From Phellopilus nigrolimitatus (taxonomy: Eukaryota > Basidiomycota > Agaricomycetes > Hymenochaetales > Hymenochaetaceae): DNA of 64,000 nucleotides. Positions within the stretch are counted from its first letter, which is position 1; the number at the start of each line of letters is the position of its first letter. The translations under genes and the position numbers were made by a program. Where the stretch lies: contig JAJOHG010000002.1 of NCBI GenBank assembly GCA_021029095.1, positions 1,364,001-1,428,000 on the forward strand. Direction: 5' to 3'. This document shows, piece after piece, positions 11,545 through 21,170 of this stretch. The notes beneath the pieces are model-generated. The model did no database searches, was not told the origin of the DNA, and was given only the letters and a program-made list of their open reading frames with translations.

Positions 11545-11813
11545 CAGAACAATATTTTGAGCTCAATTCTCCACCGTTTTGCGTGATTTAAGCTGGAAAG
11601 TACTCGGGTGATATGGGGCTGGGAGTTCTTTGTTGTCGATTTTTCAATTTCTTCCTCAAAGTATCAGAACTACCATGTGAGACCACTGTTCTGACACTTT
11701 GAGGAAGAAATTAAAAAATCGACAACAAAGAACTCCCAGCCCCATATCACCCGAGTACGTTCCAGCTTAAATCACGCAAAACGGTGGAGAATTGAGCTCA
11801 AAATATTGTTCTG
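11545..11813. repeat. Long inverted repeat: 126-nt arms, 17-nt loop
   Basis: The left arm (11545-11670) and right arm (11688-11813) are reverse complements over their whole length, with only about three mismatches seen by eye (in the GGAAAGTAC, TTTTTCAA and AGTATCAG positions of the left arm). The 17-nt spacer is 11671-11687. No target-site duplication or transposase is visible. Candidates are a foldback/MITE relic, a structured RNA precursor, or an inverted-duplication scar. The arms are too similar to be old. Confidence 0.93.
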
Positions 11814-11852
11814 CGCATTTGCATGTATGCATGGTCATGCCCTGCACGCGCT

Positions 11853-11868
11853 GAGGTCACGTGACCTC
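11853..11868. promoter_or_regulatory. 16-nt perfect palindrome with CACGTG E-box core
   Basis: The 16 bases read identically on both strands and centre on CACGTG, the bHLH E-box. It lies 40 bp beyond the long inverted repeat and about 530 bp upstream of the MED25-like start. A binding-site role is inference. Confidence 0.4.
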
Positions 11869-12656
11869 CGAAAACGCGCTCACCTCCTGCTCTTTTCTTT
11901 GCTACAAATCTTTTTTCACAAAAAGACAAATGATTTAAAATATATATTGTATGTATAGCGTTAAAGAGTGGTTTTACGATTTTCTGGAAAAGAAAATCAG
12001 CACGGAGTGGCTGGAAAGTGTCAAGTTGGCCATCTGTAAACCTTTGCCACCGGATTTTCTTAAATTGGCATGTGTCGATCATTTGTCAGATTACAAAGCG
12101 TACACACTTTTTCGCAGGCGTTGCCTCCCCCCATTAAACCGACATTACTCTACGTCATCGGCCCTGTGATGCGACGTGATTGAGGCCACACGCGCGACAC
12201 TAGGACCCGGCGTCCTGTTAAGCTATGTGCTGCTCAGTACGTTCCACGCAGCGTGCAAGGTGCACGAGGTCTACTGGCGGATATACAATGTGCTATTTCT
12301 CGGTACTGCGGATACAGAAGGTGGTGTGCGGTGCGAGGGCAACTAGTTTCTCATCCTCGTTGTCATTTTTGTCGCTGCGTTTTTTATGTTTTAGCGTAGC
12401 GTACAGATATACTGCTCGATTCACTTTTATAAAAAGATAAAAATAAATAGTGTGATAAAGTGTCATATGTAATTCGATATCGCGATAAGATACGCTACAT
12501 GAAACGATTCTGCATGATCCTGCTACATATAGACTGTACTGAATGAAAATGAGCGTGGTCGAAAAAGCCGTTTTGACTGACTCCAACTCGATCTGGCAAG
12601 AACTACGTTTATCGTGATACTGTATGTTTTGATATCGATCTCACCCGAGTGACTTT

Positions 12657-13986
12657 TCACTGGGTTTCAAATTCCGCCTTCAACTTCTCAACTTCGTCCA
12701 TCGTCGGCAACACGAAATTGTACTTCCAAACCCACACCCTTCCGCCCTTCACGTCCTCGGCCCTGAAACCCATTCCCTCCCATGTTTTTGCATCATGCTC
12801 TTCGAAGACCCTGGTCACTAGTGATTTCTTAGTTGCGAATACTGGATCTGTGCCAAGAAATGGAGAATGAGCCGGGTATAGCGCAGTCGTCAGACTTGGA
12901 AATATGGATAGTAAGATTAGACATTCACTAGAATTGTACTGAAGACGTACTCATCGTAACCAGGCGCAGTGATTGTAAAATGAATGTGGGCTGATCGATG
13001 GGGGTGTCGGCCAAGCGCACGAAGAACGTCTCCAATTGGACCACTGCTCGGCTGTCCTATGATCAGCCGAAGCCTGAAGGGTAAGAAGAAAGGACGAATT
13101 GACTTACTATGGGATACGCGGTAGGAAGAATGCCACGATAGCAAAATTTGCCGTCAGGTTCGGCGACAATTCGTGCTCGGTCATTTGCCTCATTTCTGTC
13201 GGGATATTGAACGTCATATATACCATCTCCATCCGCTTGCCACTGTCAAGAAGAACCGACCAACGGACGGGTTTTAGTCGCTAAACGCACATAATGATTC
13301 TGACAGAAGACACGTACAATCTCTGCCTTTACGCCACGAATGCCTTCACCCCTCCTATTCTTCACAGTAGCTTCAAAGAACATAGGTTCGCCTGTTGTAC
13401 CCTCCGCAGCAATTGAGCAGCCCGATTGTTTCTCAGGTGCGTCATTCGTGAAAAATGGCCCAGGTTCACAACCATCCGTACAGCCCTAAATGACGAATTC
13501 ATGAAGTTGGAGCAAGTTCGAAAAGACGAAAAGCTACTCCAATCACTAACAGGTGGCTTTGGATGATTGATTTCGTCCAAGAGAGCGCTGAATCCGAGGC
13601 AATCGCTAAGTAGCACGAACTCGTTCTTGAAATCCGTGCTCTCCTTTCCGGCCTTGGTTAGAAATTCGACAGCCCTCGACCATTCGGAATGCGTCGGCTT
13701 TGCCTCGCGCGCGAACGCGTGGAGATGCTTTATCAATACCGTGAATAGTTCGAGTGTGCGTGGATCTGCGCATAGCTCATTATGCAACGTGTTTACATGG
13801 TCTGTGATGGTGTAGTCTGTTCCTTCCTTAAAAAAGAGTGTGAGACCAAATTCAGGACTGTTAGTGAGCACATCTTACCCGGAAGTCCTTGTCGAGCGGT
13901 AGATCCTTGGGTATCTCATGCTCAAGTTGGGCGCGAATGGCTTTGCCAACGAGCAGTGGGTTGTTCATCGATTGGACAGAACTCAT
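12657..13986 (-). CDS. Intradiol ring-cleavage dioxygenase, hydroxyquinol 1,2-dioxygenase-like, 341 aa
   Basis: Six exons (13879-13986, 13551-13826, 13318-13485, 13108-13242, 12951-13051, 12657-12894) sum to exactly 342 codons. The N-terminal helical Dioxygenase_N part (YTITDHVNTLH; LLSDCLGFSALLDEI) is followed by the catalytic beta-fold: PGPFFTNDAPE, GKFCYRGILPTAYPIP and RHPHRSAHIHF. The conserved Tyr and the two His of the last motifs fit the non-haem Fe(III) ligands of intradiol enzymes. Reaction in this family: cleavage between adjacent phenolic carbons of catechol or hydroxyquinol to muconate or maleylacetate. The presence of maleylacetate reductase in the same window favours hydroxyquinol as substrate (inference). 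Probably cytosolic; no signal peptide. A TATA-like element lies about 55 bp upstream. Confidence 0.88.
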
Positions 13987-14794
13987 GATGAGACAGTCGG
14001 TCAATGGAAGTGCAAGTGACGTTGGGGAGGGTAAGGACGTTTTATATGAGTACAAGACTCAGGGCTGCTATGAGGAGAATCATTGAAGCGACAAATACAC
14101 GCCTCTGGGAGAGCATCCGTGAATATATGCAGAAGACTGAGCCATTTAGAGTCTAGTTCAACAAGCCCCAAATTGTCAATTCACTTTCAGCTGACCTCGC
14201 AATTATGCTGGGAGAAAACAAGTACTTTGCAAGAATACATATCTGGTAGACCATTTAGGACTTCTTTGACTTAATCAAGTCCCGTGAAATTCTCCATTCA
14301 TGAGTACCGATGACTTCGAAGATGTTTGAGCATGTCGATGCCCAACAAATTTGCGTTATAGCTTTCCTGAGGAATTCGCTGCGCTTTAACAGCCTGGAGC
14401 AAGATCGCAAATCCTTTTTTTAGCGATTCGCGACGAAGTCAGCCATTCGCGCGTGTGTTTTGAATATCTCCGTCGATACGGAGGCCCGCAGTAGATTACC
14501 TCATATGTACCAGAAAAACCGACAATTCAGGAATCCAACATGCAACGAAAGGGTACGATACATACTGTTAGTGTCCGCGAGCACCAGAGTGGAAACAAGC
14601 ACGAGAATGACAGCGTCCTGAGAAACGTCCGATCCTTTACAGAAAATTCAACAAGCAGCCCTTCCAATTGCTTTGAACAATATATCATATACTGGCGTAC
14701 GCTGGCGCACGCAACATCGAGTCGTGTTTCCGGAGAGCGGACGCGAACACGAAGGGCATGGAACGGCATAACTAGGCAGATACCAGAGTCCGTT
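13987..14794. other. Intergenic stretch upstream of the dioxygenase
   Basis: About 800 bp between the dioxygenase start and the stop of the next minus-strand gene. Only short frames without family resemblance are present on either strand; the TATA-like element at 14041-14046 is the one feature I can support. Confidence 0.5.
14041..14046 (-). promoter_or_regulatory. TATA-like element of the dioxygenase gene
   Basis: TATAAA on the minus strand, about 55 nt upstream of the ATG at 13986, a suitable place for a TATA box with a short leader. Confidence 0.45.
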
Positions 14795-16025
14795 TCATTC
14801 GTTAGGGTTTGTCCGTCCAGCCTGCGCAGGAAAAACGATGAGCTACGGCCGCAACGAAATTCAGAGCTTCAAACGAGATAATGGACTCACCTGATTGTCA
14901 CCACCACGATCTGTGCCCTCCCGACATCCACAGAGCCAATCGGTCCACCAGCGATGTTCCTGTTCCGGCGTATTCTGCTCACTTGTGACAGCTTCCAAAC
15001 GCATCTGCGCGGGCGGAGGAACTCGCTCCGGTGGTGACGATACGATCACACCTGGCGTCAACATTCGTGGAGGCGGTGTCTTCGGTGAAGGCAAGTCGAT
15101 CGGGCGAGGCGGCGGGTGTAATGGATTTTGTGGAGGAAAAACTGACGAGTTCGCCCGCAGTGACGACACATTTGCCACTGTCGCTTGGTCGTCGAACGGT
15201 AAGTCCTCTTGGAAAACGCGAGTAGCTGATGGTGGCGACGACAGGCGCGTTGCTGCGCTTGCATCCTCTGCATCGATGGGGAAGCTATGCAGCGGTATTG
15301 GTGAATCTGGAGGCTCAAACGGATTCTCGACTATAGGCGGAATGGGGAGGATGCGTGCGGCGGATGTGGCAGTATAGGAGATAGGAGAAGAAAACGTGGG
15401 CGACGCAGGTTTCGATGTGCCAGGGGACATAGGATCATTATTTAGGTCACTCAGCGGAAGAGCATCTTCAGAGGTTTGGCGAAGTGCGGTGTGGATATGT
15501 GCGCCATTTGGGGCTGCACGGTTGCCGCCTCCAAGGTGGCTGGGCCAAAGAAGGCTTGCGCGCCGTGATACATCGCCGACAATACTGCTAGGTGCAGTCG
15601 AGGAGACAGAGTCCCGCGTTGCTTTGCGCCGCTGGCGTTCGATTTGCTCCCATCGTTTTAAATTCTGACGCACGACAGTAACTAGTCAAGAACGCAAAAA
15701 ACAAAATGACGGCAGAAGTGCATACCTCTTCAATTTTTCGCGATTCCTCCTCTTCATCAGTTATTGGGGGGTAACCAGCCTCTAGATTAGGCGACAAGGC
15801 GCCGTCGCTGTCTCCATCGTCGAGTACGACTTCTCGTGCCTTCCCCTTCCCCTTCCGCTTCCCCTTCCCATTGTTCACTACCAGTATCTCCTGAGACTGT
15901 CCTCTCTCATCCTCCGTGCTCTGCCATAATGATGCTCCACCCAAATCCTCTTCAGTTGGAGATGGTGGAAGGGACGGCAAAGGTTCAGGCTGCGCGTGCG
16001 AGCCCGAAGGCGTGAGGAGCGACAT
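14795..16025 (-). CDS. Disordered basidiomycete protein with conserved RGGD/AGRTNP tail, 366 aa
   Basis: Three exons (15726-16025, 14891-15664, 14795-14821) give exactly 367 codons. The last exon is only nine codons including the stop. Most of the protein is Pro/Ser-rich and probably disordered (PLPSLPPSPTEEDLGG; many SPP and PPP motifs), with a Lys/Gly-rich basic patch (GKGKRKGKGKA) and a short charged helix (KRWEQIERQRRKA). The C-terminus is ordered-looking: WWTDWLCGCREGTDRGGDNQ joined across the last intron to AGRTNPNE and stop. I believe this tail type recurs in basidiomycete proteins, but I know no function for it. Two Cys (CGC) could be lipidated or bind metal. No function is proposed. 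Confidence 0.7.
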
Positions 16026-16449
16026 TTGCCAACGGTGTTGACGAGACAAGTTTATGTAAAGCAGCCGGTGTCAGCCAGTCATATACGACCCAAGGACAGG
16101 CTCGACGACGACCGATGATAATCCTCAGGTTCCAGACAGAGTTACGAAGTTAAATAATTGTTGAAAGCTCTCTGCCCAGTGGTTGAAGAAGCGGACAGCA
16201 TACGTATTTCGCGGCCGACGTCACGAGAAAATCTTATGTCAGGGTCTTCGCCCCAATAGTGCCACACTCGCCGCAACTACTGTAAGTTTAACTGTGTAAG
16301 CATCGAGGGGGGAAAGGGCCAGTGGACTAATGCAAGCCACGGCCAAATGCAATTAGGGTAGAGAACAGGACGATACATGTAGTGCCAGGGTATATATTAA
16401 CTATCGGTCAGGACGTCCAAGTCCAAAGTGTCCGTAAGGGAACGAACAA
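16026..16449. other. Intergenic stretch, promoter of the tail-motif protein
   Basis: 424 bp between two minus-strand genes; no coding potential recognised. It should hold the promoter of the upstream-facing gene that starts at 16025. Confidence 0.5.
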
Positions 16450-17741
16450 TCAGAATGCCTGAGCGCTGCGATATCTCACCCCGTCGTTTTCTCGCTCCCG
16501 AACAACGTTGTTGCTGTCGTAGTCTTCTCCTTCCAACTCGTCCGCATGATTTTGATGTCGCAGACCGCTACCCCGCGGGCCGGCGTTCTGGATCATAGGT
16601 AAGTGCGAATCATCCGACAGGCCTTCACGACTGTAAAGTGTGCTACGAGCGCTGTTGCTGCCGTTGGTGTTCGCACCCAAAGGCAATGAAAGCAATGACG
16701 CGTGGGCCGTGTCGCGCATTTGCATGATGTTTTGGCGGAACGCGTTCTAGAGGGAAGATAAATTTAGTCTGGTTTCGACAAGATATATAAAACTGTGAAA
16801 TCTCACCTGCTCTCTCCAGTACTGGAGGCGCTTCTCGCGCTCTTTTTCGCGTTGCTTTCCATGGAAGAAGAAAAGGGCAATTAAGGTGCCGAACATCCCG
16901 CCGATGATGCCGATTCCGACGATGACATACACCCAAATCCCGAAATGTGCGGCGGCATCAATTTCTTTGCCGCATACCTGCGATGCCAAGCAATTCATCG
17001 ACGAACACCTGAGCATGGCTGAGCACGTCGCTAAACGAGGCAGAAAGAACAAGAACAAACTCTTTATCAGCAGTACAAGCCTCGCCCAAGTTTTTCGTCT
17101 GTATGCATACTAGCTGCTGTGAATCGCAGTAGAGACCCTTTACACAGTTTCCTCTTAGTGCCGGACTGCGAGTTAGCTAACGAATCCCGAATAGAGTTGC
17201 AAGATTTCACGAACCGTGAAACAATGTTAATAGATTCCTGGTCATTCGCGCCGTAAACAATGTAGGCGGTGTTTTCCACAACGCATTTAAGACCGACAGT
17301 GACATTCGCCCACATGCACTGGAAGTTCAGGCAGACGGAGCCATTGTAGTTTAAGCCAAACTTCTCATCAGATAACTCTTTGAAGTTTGGAGGCGCCTGG
17401 CACTCGTCGTCACGGTCGAGCTGGCATGGACTATCGACGGGTAGCAGGTCTTGGCACGCGTCGCCCTCGTCCGGACAGAACTGACCGTTAGGGCAGAGTT
17501 CGGGAAGTTTGTTGGCATCCTGGCTATAGCCAAATGGAAAGATGTCCTTCCTGCAACCCTTGTGGGCGCAGGTGTTATTTGGTGCGCAGTATGTCGTGGG
17601 ATCACAGTCGCCGTCGAACTGGTAGGTGCCGACTTGAAGGTGGTTATTGGCTGTCGAGCATGCTTGGCCAAAGAGGTTATCAGCGGTGACGGTTGAAGGG
17701 AGGACTGAAGATAAGATATAAAGGAGCGTGAGGGCAAGCAT
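16450..17741 (-). CDS. Cys-rich single-pass membrane protein, about 392 aa, one frame break
   Basis: Exons 17061-17741, 16807-17008 and 16450-16746. The N-terminus is a signal peptide (MLALTLLYILSSVLPSTVTA). The ectodomain is about 200 residues with many paired Cys (CDPTTYCAPNNTCAHKGC; CPNGQFCPDEGDACQ; CSSMNCLASQVC) and N-glycosylation sites (NNT, NGS, NVT). One membrane span follows (WVYVIVGIGIIGGMFGTLIALFFF), then a basic juxtamembrane segment (KQREKEREKRLQYW) and a 100-residue cytosolic tail. The frame breaks near 17130: dropping one G of a GGG run restores LCKGLYCDSQQLVC and makes all exon phases fit. Probably a type I surface or secretory-pathway protein. I do not recognise a named family; a receptor or adhesion role would be a guess. 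Confidence 0.72.
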
Positions 17742-18026
17742 TGCTGGTGAGCGGCACGGCGGTGTCGGCGGCAAGATTCCGCAAGGAAGGGACTTGCTTG
17801 TGGACACGGGCGCCGTCACATGCCCTCCATACCGGAGAGGTATGCAGTCACAGACTGTCACAATAGTACGTAATTACTGTACGTACTTGTACATCACGTG
17901 TATTGCGAGAAAAGATCAAAATTCGTTTGGCCGAGCTCTGGCGTCACCGGTGTACGCACTCGAGTCTTTATAAAAGGTGCTTCATAACTGCTGCCTACAT
18001 AGCAGTGACAAAATTGTCTGGCAAAC
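17742..18026. promoter_or_regulatory. Divergent promoter, Cys-rich membrane protein / FAM210-like
   Basis: 285 bp separate two divergent start codons. On the plus strand a TATA-like TTTATAAAAG (17967-17976) stands about 50 nt before the FAM210-like ATG. Confidence 0.6.
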
Positions 18027-18704
18027 ATGCCCCGGATACCTTTCCCAGGTCTCCGACTTTTTGTGCCACGAGTCTCCTTCATCTCTCGTCCTCTGCTTCC
18101 ATTCACCTCCCGAATTGCATCCGCCCGCCCAGCACCATCCTTGGCCGCGCGCTCGATATGGTGTCCCCAACTGCGAATGTTTTCGCATAGCCCAGCCCGG
18201 TCTGATTCGCGCTCGCCTTCTCCTTCGCCCTCGTCTGGTCCTGAATCCGGGCCCGGCCCCGACGCGACGCTCACCCAACGCCTCAAGCACCTCATCAAGG
18301 CGTACGGGTGGTACGCGCTCGGCGTCTATCTCGTCCTCTCCACGCTCGATTTCACCGTCGCTTTTGCGGCGATAAATGTACTCGGTGCCGACCAGGTGTT
18401 TCGCGTCACGCATGCCATCAAGGACTACGCCAGCTCGTTCATTCACTCTACACCCCCAGAACCAGGCGCACAGGAGCTCGAATCCGCCCCGCAGAGCGGC
18501 CGCGAGGGTCTTTACGCCATGCTTGTGCTCGCATACACCGTGCACAAGACCCTGTTCCTGCCTATCAGAGTAGGCCTGACAGCGGCTGTCACTCCGAAAT
18601 TGGTCGGTTGGTTGACGCGCAGAGGATGGGCTGGAGGCGAAGGGACAAAGAGGGCAGCAAGAGAAATGCGCGAAAGGGTTCGCCGTGGGAGGGATAGTGA
18701 CTGA
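18027..18704 (+). CDS. FAM210/DUF1279-domain mitochondrial membrane protein, 225 aa
   Basis: Single exon with a TATA-like box 50 nt upstream. Residues 1-60 are Arg/Ser/Pro-rich with few acids and end MFSHSPARS, typical of a mitochondrial presequence. A disordered Ser/Pro/Gly linker follows. The DUF1279 (FAM210) domain runs from about residue 82: LTQRLKHLIKAYGWYALGVY, then a first membrane span, and near the C-terminus a second one (KTLFLPIRVGLTAAVTPKL) followed by a basic Arg-rich tail. Human FAM210A/B are mitochondrial membrane proteins; yeast relatives are also mitochondrial. The molecular role is not settled. Good family match, no frame problem. Confidence 0.82.
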   Translation: MPRIPFPGLRLFVPRVSFISRPLLPFTSRIASARPAPSLAARSIWCPQLRMFSHSPARSDSRSPSPSPSSGPESGPGPDATLTQRLKHLIKAYGWYALGVYLVLSTLDFTVAFAAINVLGADQVFRVTHAIKDYASSFIHSTPPEPGAQELESAPQSGREGLYAMLVLAYTVHKTLFLPIRVGLTAAVTPKLVGWLTRRGWAGGEGTKRAAREMRERVRRGRDSD

Positions 18705-18941
18705 GGCCGTCGCTCGACTTTCCTTGATTTATTCCATTTGTTTTGGACAAGATCTCTAGACGTCGTAGCGGAGGATGGGCCGTGCTACACACACCCAAAG
18801 TTAACCCGCAATATATAATTAATGTACGTTGTTTTGATTTCCTATATCTTTCGAAGGTACAAAAGCTGAGATGCGGTTTAGAATTACAGGCGAAAGCTGC
18901 TTCCATAATACTACATACACTCCTTTCCTGTGAATCTGCCT

Positions 18942-19617
18942 TTACAAAATTGGAGCTTCGTTGGCTGATGCAGTCAAAATCCCATAAGGCAGTGACACTG
19001 GTTCGACGGGATAAGTACTTACGTTGTAAGATTCCTTCTTTCACCAGCTCCTCTGGCTTGGGTCTGTGAAGTAACGCATGCTCCATCCTGTCCTTCGAAC
19101 CAATAATGTCCAGTTCAGCTGTGCTGCATACGTGCTATATGATTACCCGCCCTGAAAAACCGACCTGCAATTGAGATCGCTCGAGCTGCTCCCTTGCTGC
19201 TTGAAGAGCCGGCGCAACGCGATCATCTGTCGTCCGCTTTTCATAAGTCTGAGCCAGGTGAAGGTGTGGAAAGGGAAGTGACCTTTCAGAATATTCCTTT
19301 CCACAAGATCGTTTTTCTCAGGTCGGCGCGACAGCTGCTCATCGAGCTTGTGCACTGTCTTTTCGTCAATCGATGACTTACGACGCGGATGCGGAGTGAC
19401 GGAGACTGGATTATCGGCTGGCTGAACATCAGCGAAATCGCGTATGTGAAGCTTATGCAGAGCGCGCACACATAGTTATTGAAGCGGTTTTTGAAGTAAC
19501 TGTCTGGGTGATGATAAAATGACTGGTAGACGTCCAAATAGCAAGGCTGGGATCGTTTCAGTAAAGGGGATCTGAGACGGCCGCATACATTCCGCTCGGC
19601 ACGTGAAGCTCCGCCAT
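18942..19617 (-). CDS. RPEL-repeat protein, 5' end and one junction uncertain
   Basis: Two RPEL motifs are clear: KLDEQLSRRPEKNDLVERNI (near 19280-19350) and RMEHALLHRPKPEELVKEGI (near 19030-19085), joined by a helical linker (PALQAAREQLERSQLQ). Introns at 19093-19164 and 18965-19022 fit in phase, and the protein ends PNEAPIL at 18942. Between the first RPEL and the linker (19215-19290) no GT-AG pair keeps the frame, so a one-base error or an unrecognised intron is likely. The start is also uncertain; ATG 19617 (MAELH) is one candidate. RPEL motifs bind monomeric actin in animal MRTF and Phactr proteins. Small RPEL proteins are common in fungi; their role is unknown. Confidence 0.68.
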
Positions 19618-19761
19618 GCTGCTATTCGATCATGAGGTTGTTTGTATAAAATAAATACGCATAGTAAAGGTATAATGGTGTACATATATTATGTACTGCG
19701 TCCGACTCAGTATGTCCATCTAAAGCTTTCCAAGGATCCAAGAATATTAACCAGCCACACA

Positions 19762-20340
19762 TTATACATTGCCACATTCTGAAATCGGAATCGGCCCCTC
19801 CGCAACAGCAATACCTTCCGCCTCTTTTTTGCGTTCCTTCTTCAGCGCCCGGATACAACGTCGCAGGTCCTTGACACTTTCCTTCACCCGCCGCACCTCC
19901 TGCGCCATTTCCCTATCCGTTTTCTCCACGAACTCCATGAACGCTATGATAGGCTGTGACGAGATCTTGTGGTAAGCGCGTGAGCCAGGCGCTGTACCAT
20001 GTGCTGCGTAGTCGGTAGTGTACGCCCCGTAGCCCGCGCCATAATGGGATATGTGCTGCGCCTGTGAGTAGAGCGCAGATGTGTCCACCGAGATGGTCGG
20101 GATTACCATATGCGTTGTGCCACCGCCCGAAACCATATGATGGCCCGCCGTAATCGACTTTGTCTGATAACCGAGTTTTGGGGATCCTACGTGCGATCCT
20201 CTGGTACGAGAGGGTTTCCCGGAGTCCTTGGTAACGGTCTGGGTGTCCACAATGATGGGTAGAGGATTGTTAGTCTGTAGTACCGAACTCCCGACACGAG
20301 GCTCAGCTGGCCAACGGAACTTGAGCATTGTTTGAGACAT
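19762..20340 (-). CDS. Hypothetical protein with C-terminal coiled coil, 192 aa
   Basis: One open frame from ATG 20340 (MSQTMLKFRWP) to 19762. The N-terminal half is Ser/Thr/Gly-rich and probably disordered (PIIVDTQTVTKDS; HMVSGGGTTHMV), with a Tyr/Gly/Ala-rich middle (HYGAGYGAYTTDYAAHG). The last 60 residues are a charged helix (EFVEKTDREMAQEVRRVKES; RRCIRALKKERKKEAEG), a likely coiled coil. I recognise no domain. The even codon structure and lack of stops over 190 codons support a real gene. The start was taken at the first ATG; an upstream in-frame TTG has no support. Confidence 0.55.
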   Translation of the reverse strand: MSQTMLKFRWPAEPRVGSSVLQTNNPLPIIVDTQTVTKDSGKPSRTRGSHVGSPKLGYQTKSITAGHHMVSGGGTTHMVIPTISVDTSALYSQAQHISHYGAGYGAYTTDYAAHGTAPGSRAYHKISSQPIIAFMEFVEKTDREMAQEVRRVKESVKDLRRCIRALKKERKKEAEGIAVAEGPIPISECGNV

Positions 20341-21170
20341 AGCTCTCAAAGAAGAAAGAGAGATGATGGTGGTAAATGAACTGGATAGCGGTGTATATGG
20401 GTCTGGTTTACGAGAGACAGTGGCAAAGTTCAGAAGCCAGCCATGAAATAAATAAATAAAGGCGTCACGTGGTTCAAACCTATGGTTTGGTTGCAGTCTG
20501 CCCTGAGTACACCGCCAACTGAGTCAAGTGTTGTTAAGACAGACGGAGGTATACGTCTTAGAAGTGTCACAAATAGTGTCGAATAATGGATCATGGAAGT
20601 GTTGATATGGGATTTTTGGGAAAAACATAATTGAAATGTTTCAATTAAATGCACATATTATGTTTGGGACAAACTGGCGAAAAAACATAAAATTTTCTAG
20701 TGAAATAAGATCTACATTGCTGTAATTTGAGGATATAATGTAAGGTTTTTTATTGCTACAACAGGTGTTAATACAGGGCTTGTGTTGTGTTGTAATGCCG
20801 ATGGGCAGCAAGATCGGTATTACACTTTGTATTTATTTATGCACGACTTTCCCGGATGTTGGTTAAAGATTTGCCGACAAATGCTTTTTAGACATTTTCG
20901 GAGACATCCGATGGATGTATCCTGGAGGTATTCAAACAACCACAACAAAAAAGTATTTATCTTATATAAGAAAACATGTAGTATCTACACAAGGCAGAGG
21001 TGCTACAAGTTATATACAGCAACAACATGATTTTGACCATAAAAATACGAGCGGCATGTAACAAAGTTTATGTAATCTGTGAGTTCTTATTTTTTCTGTT
21101 CACACAAACTTGTGCGCTGTCGCACTTTGACTCCTACCAAGTGTGCGACGTCTTCTCATATGTTCTTCTC
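20341..21170. other. AT-rich intergenic stretch, nothing recognised
   Basis: About 830 bp of AT-rich sequence (especially 20630-21110) between the hypothetical gene and the eIF2-gamma remnant. No gene, tRNA or transposon protein was recognised on either strand. Confidence 0.55.

Larger units (their letters stand above)
11322..12656. other. Gene-poor stretch holding a long inverted repeat
   Basis: 1.3 kb between the divergent 5' end of the MED25-like gene and the 3' end of the dioxygenase gene. Apart from the hairpin at 11545-11813 and a 16-nt palindrome at 11853-11868, I see only short frames without family resemblance and AT-rich sequence around 12360-12560. Confidence 0.6.

Noticed and set aside
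13800..13860. Read-through of exon 2 into ELKKEGTDYT as an alternative dioxygenase start
   Set aside because: The 52-nt intron 13827-13878 has good signals and links the start exon MSSVQSMNNPLLV in phase, giving a full-length family protein.
14083..14881. Several open frames on both strands upstream of the dioxygenase
   Set aside because: Low-quality composition, no shared frame through introns, no recognised motif; the region is better explained as promoter.
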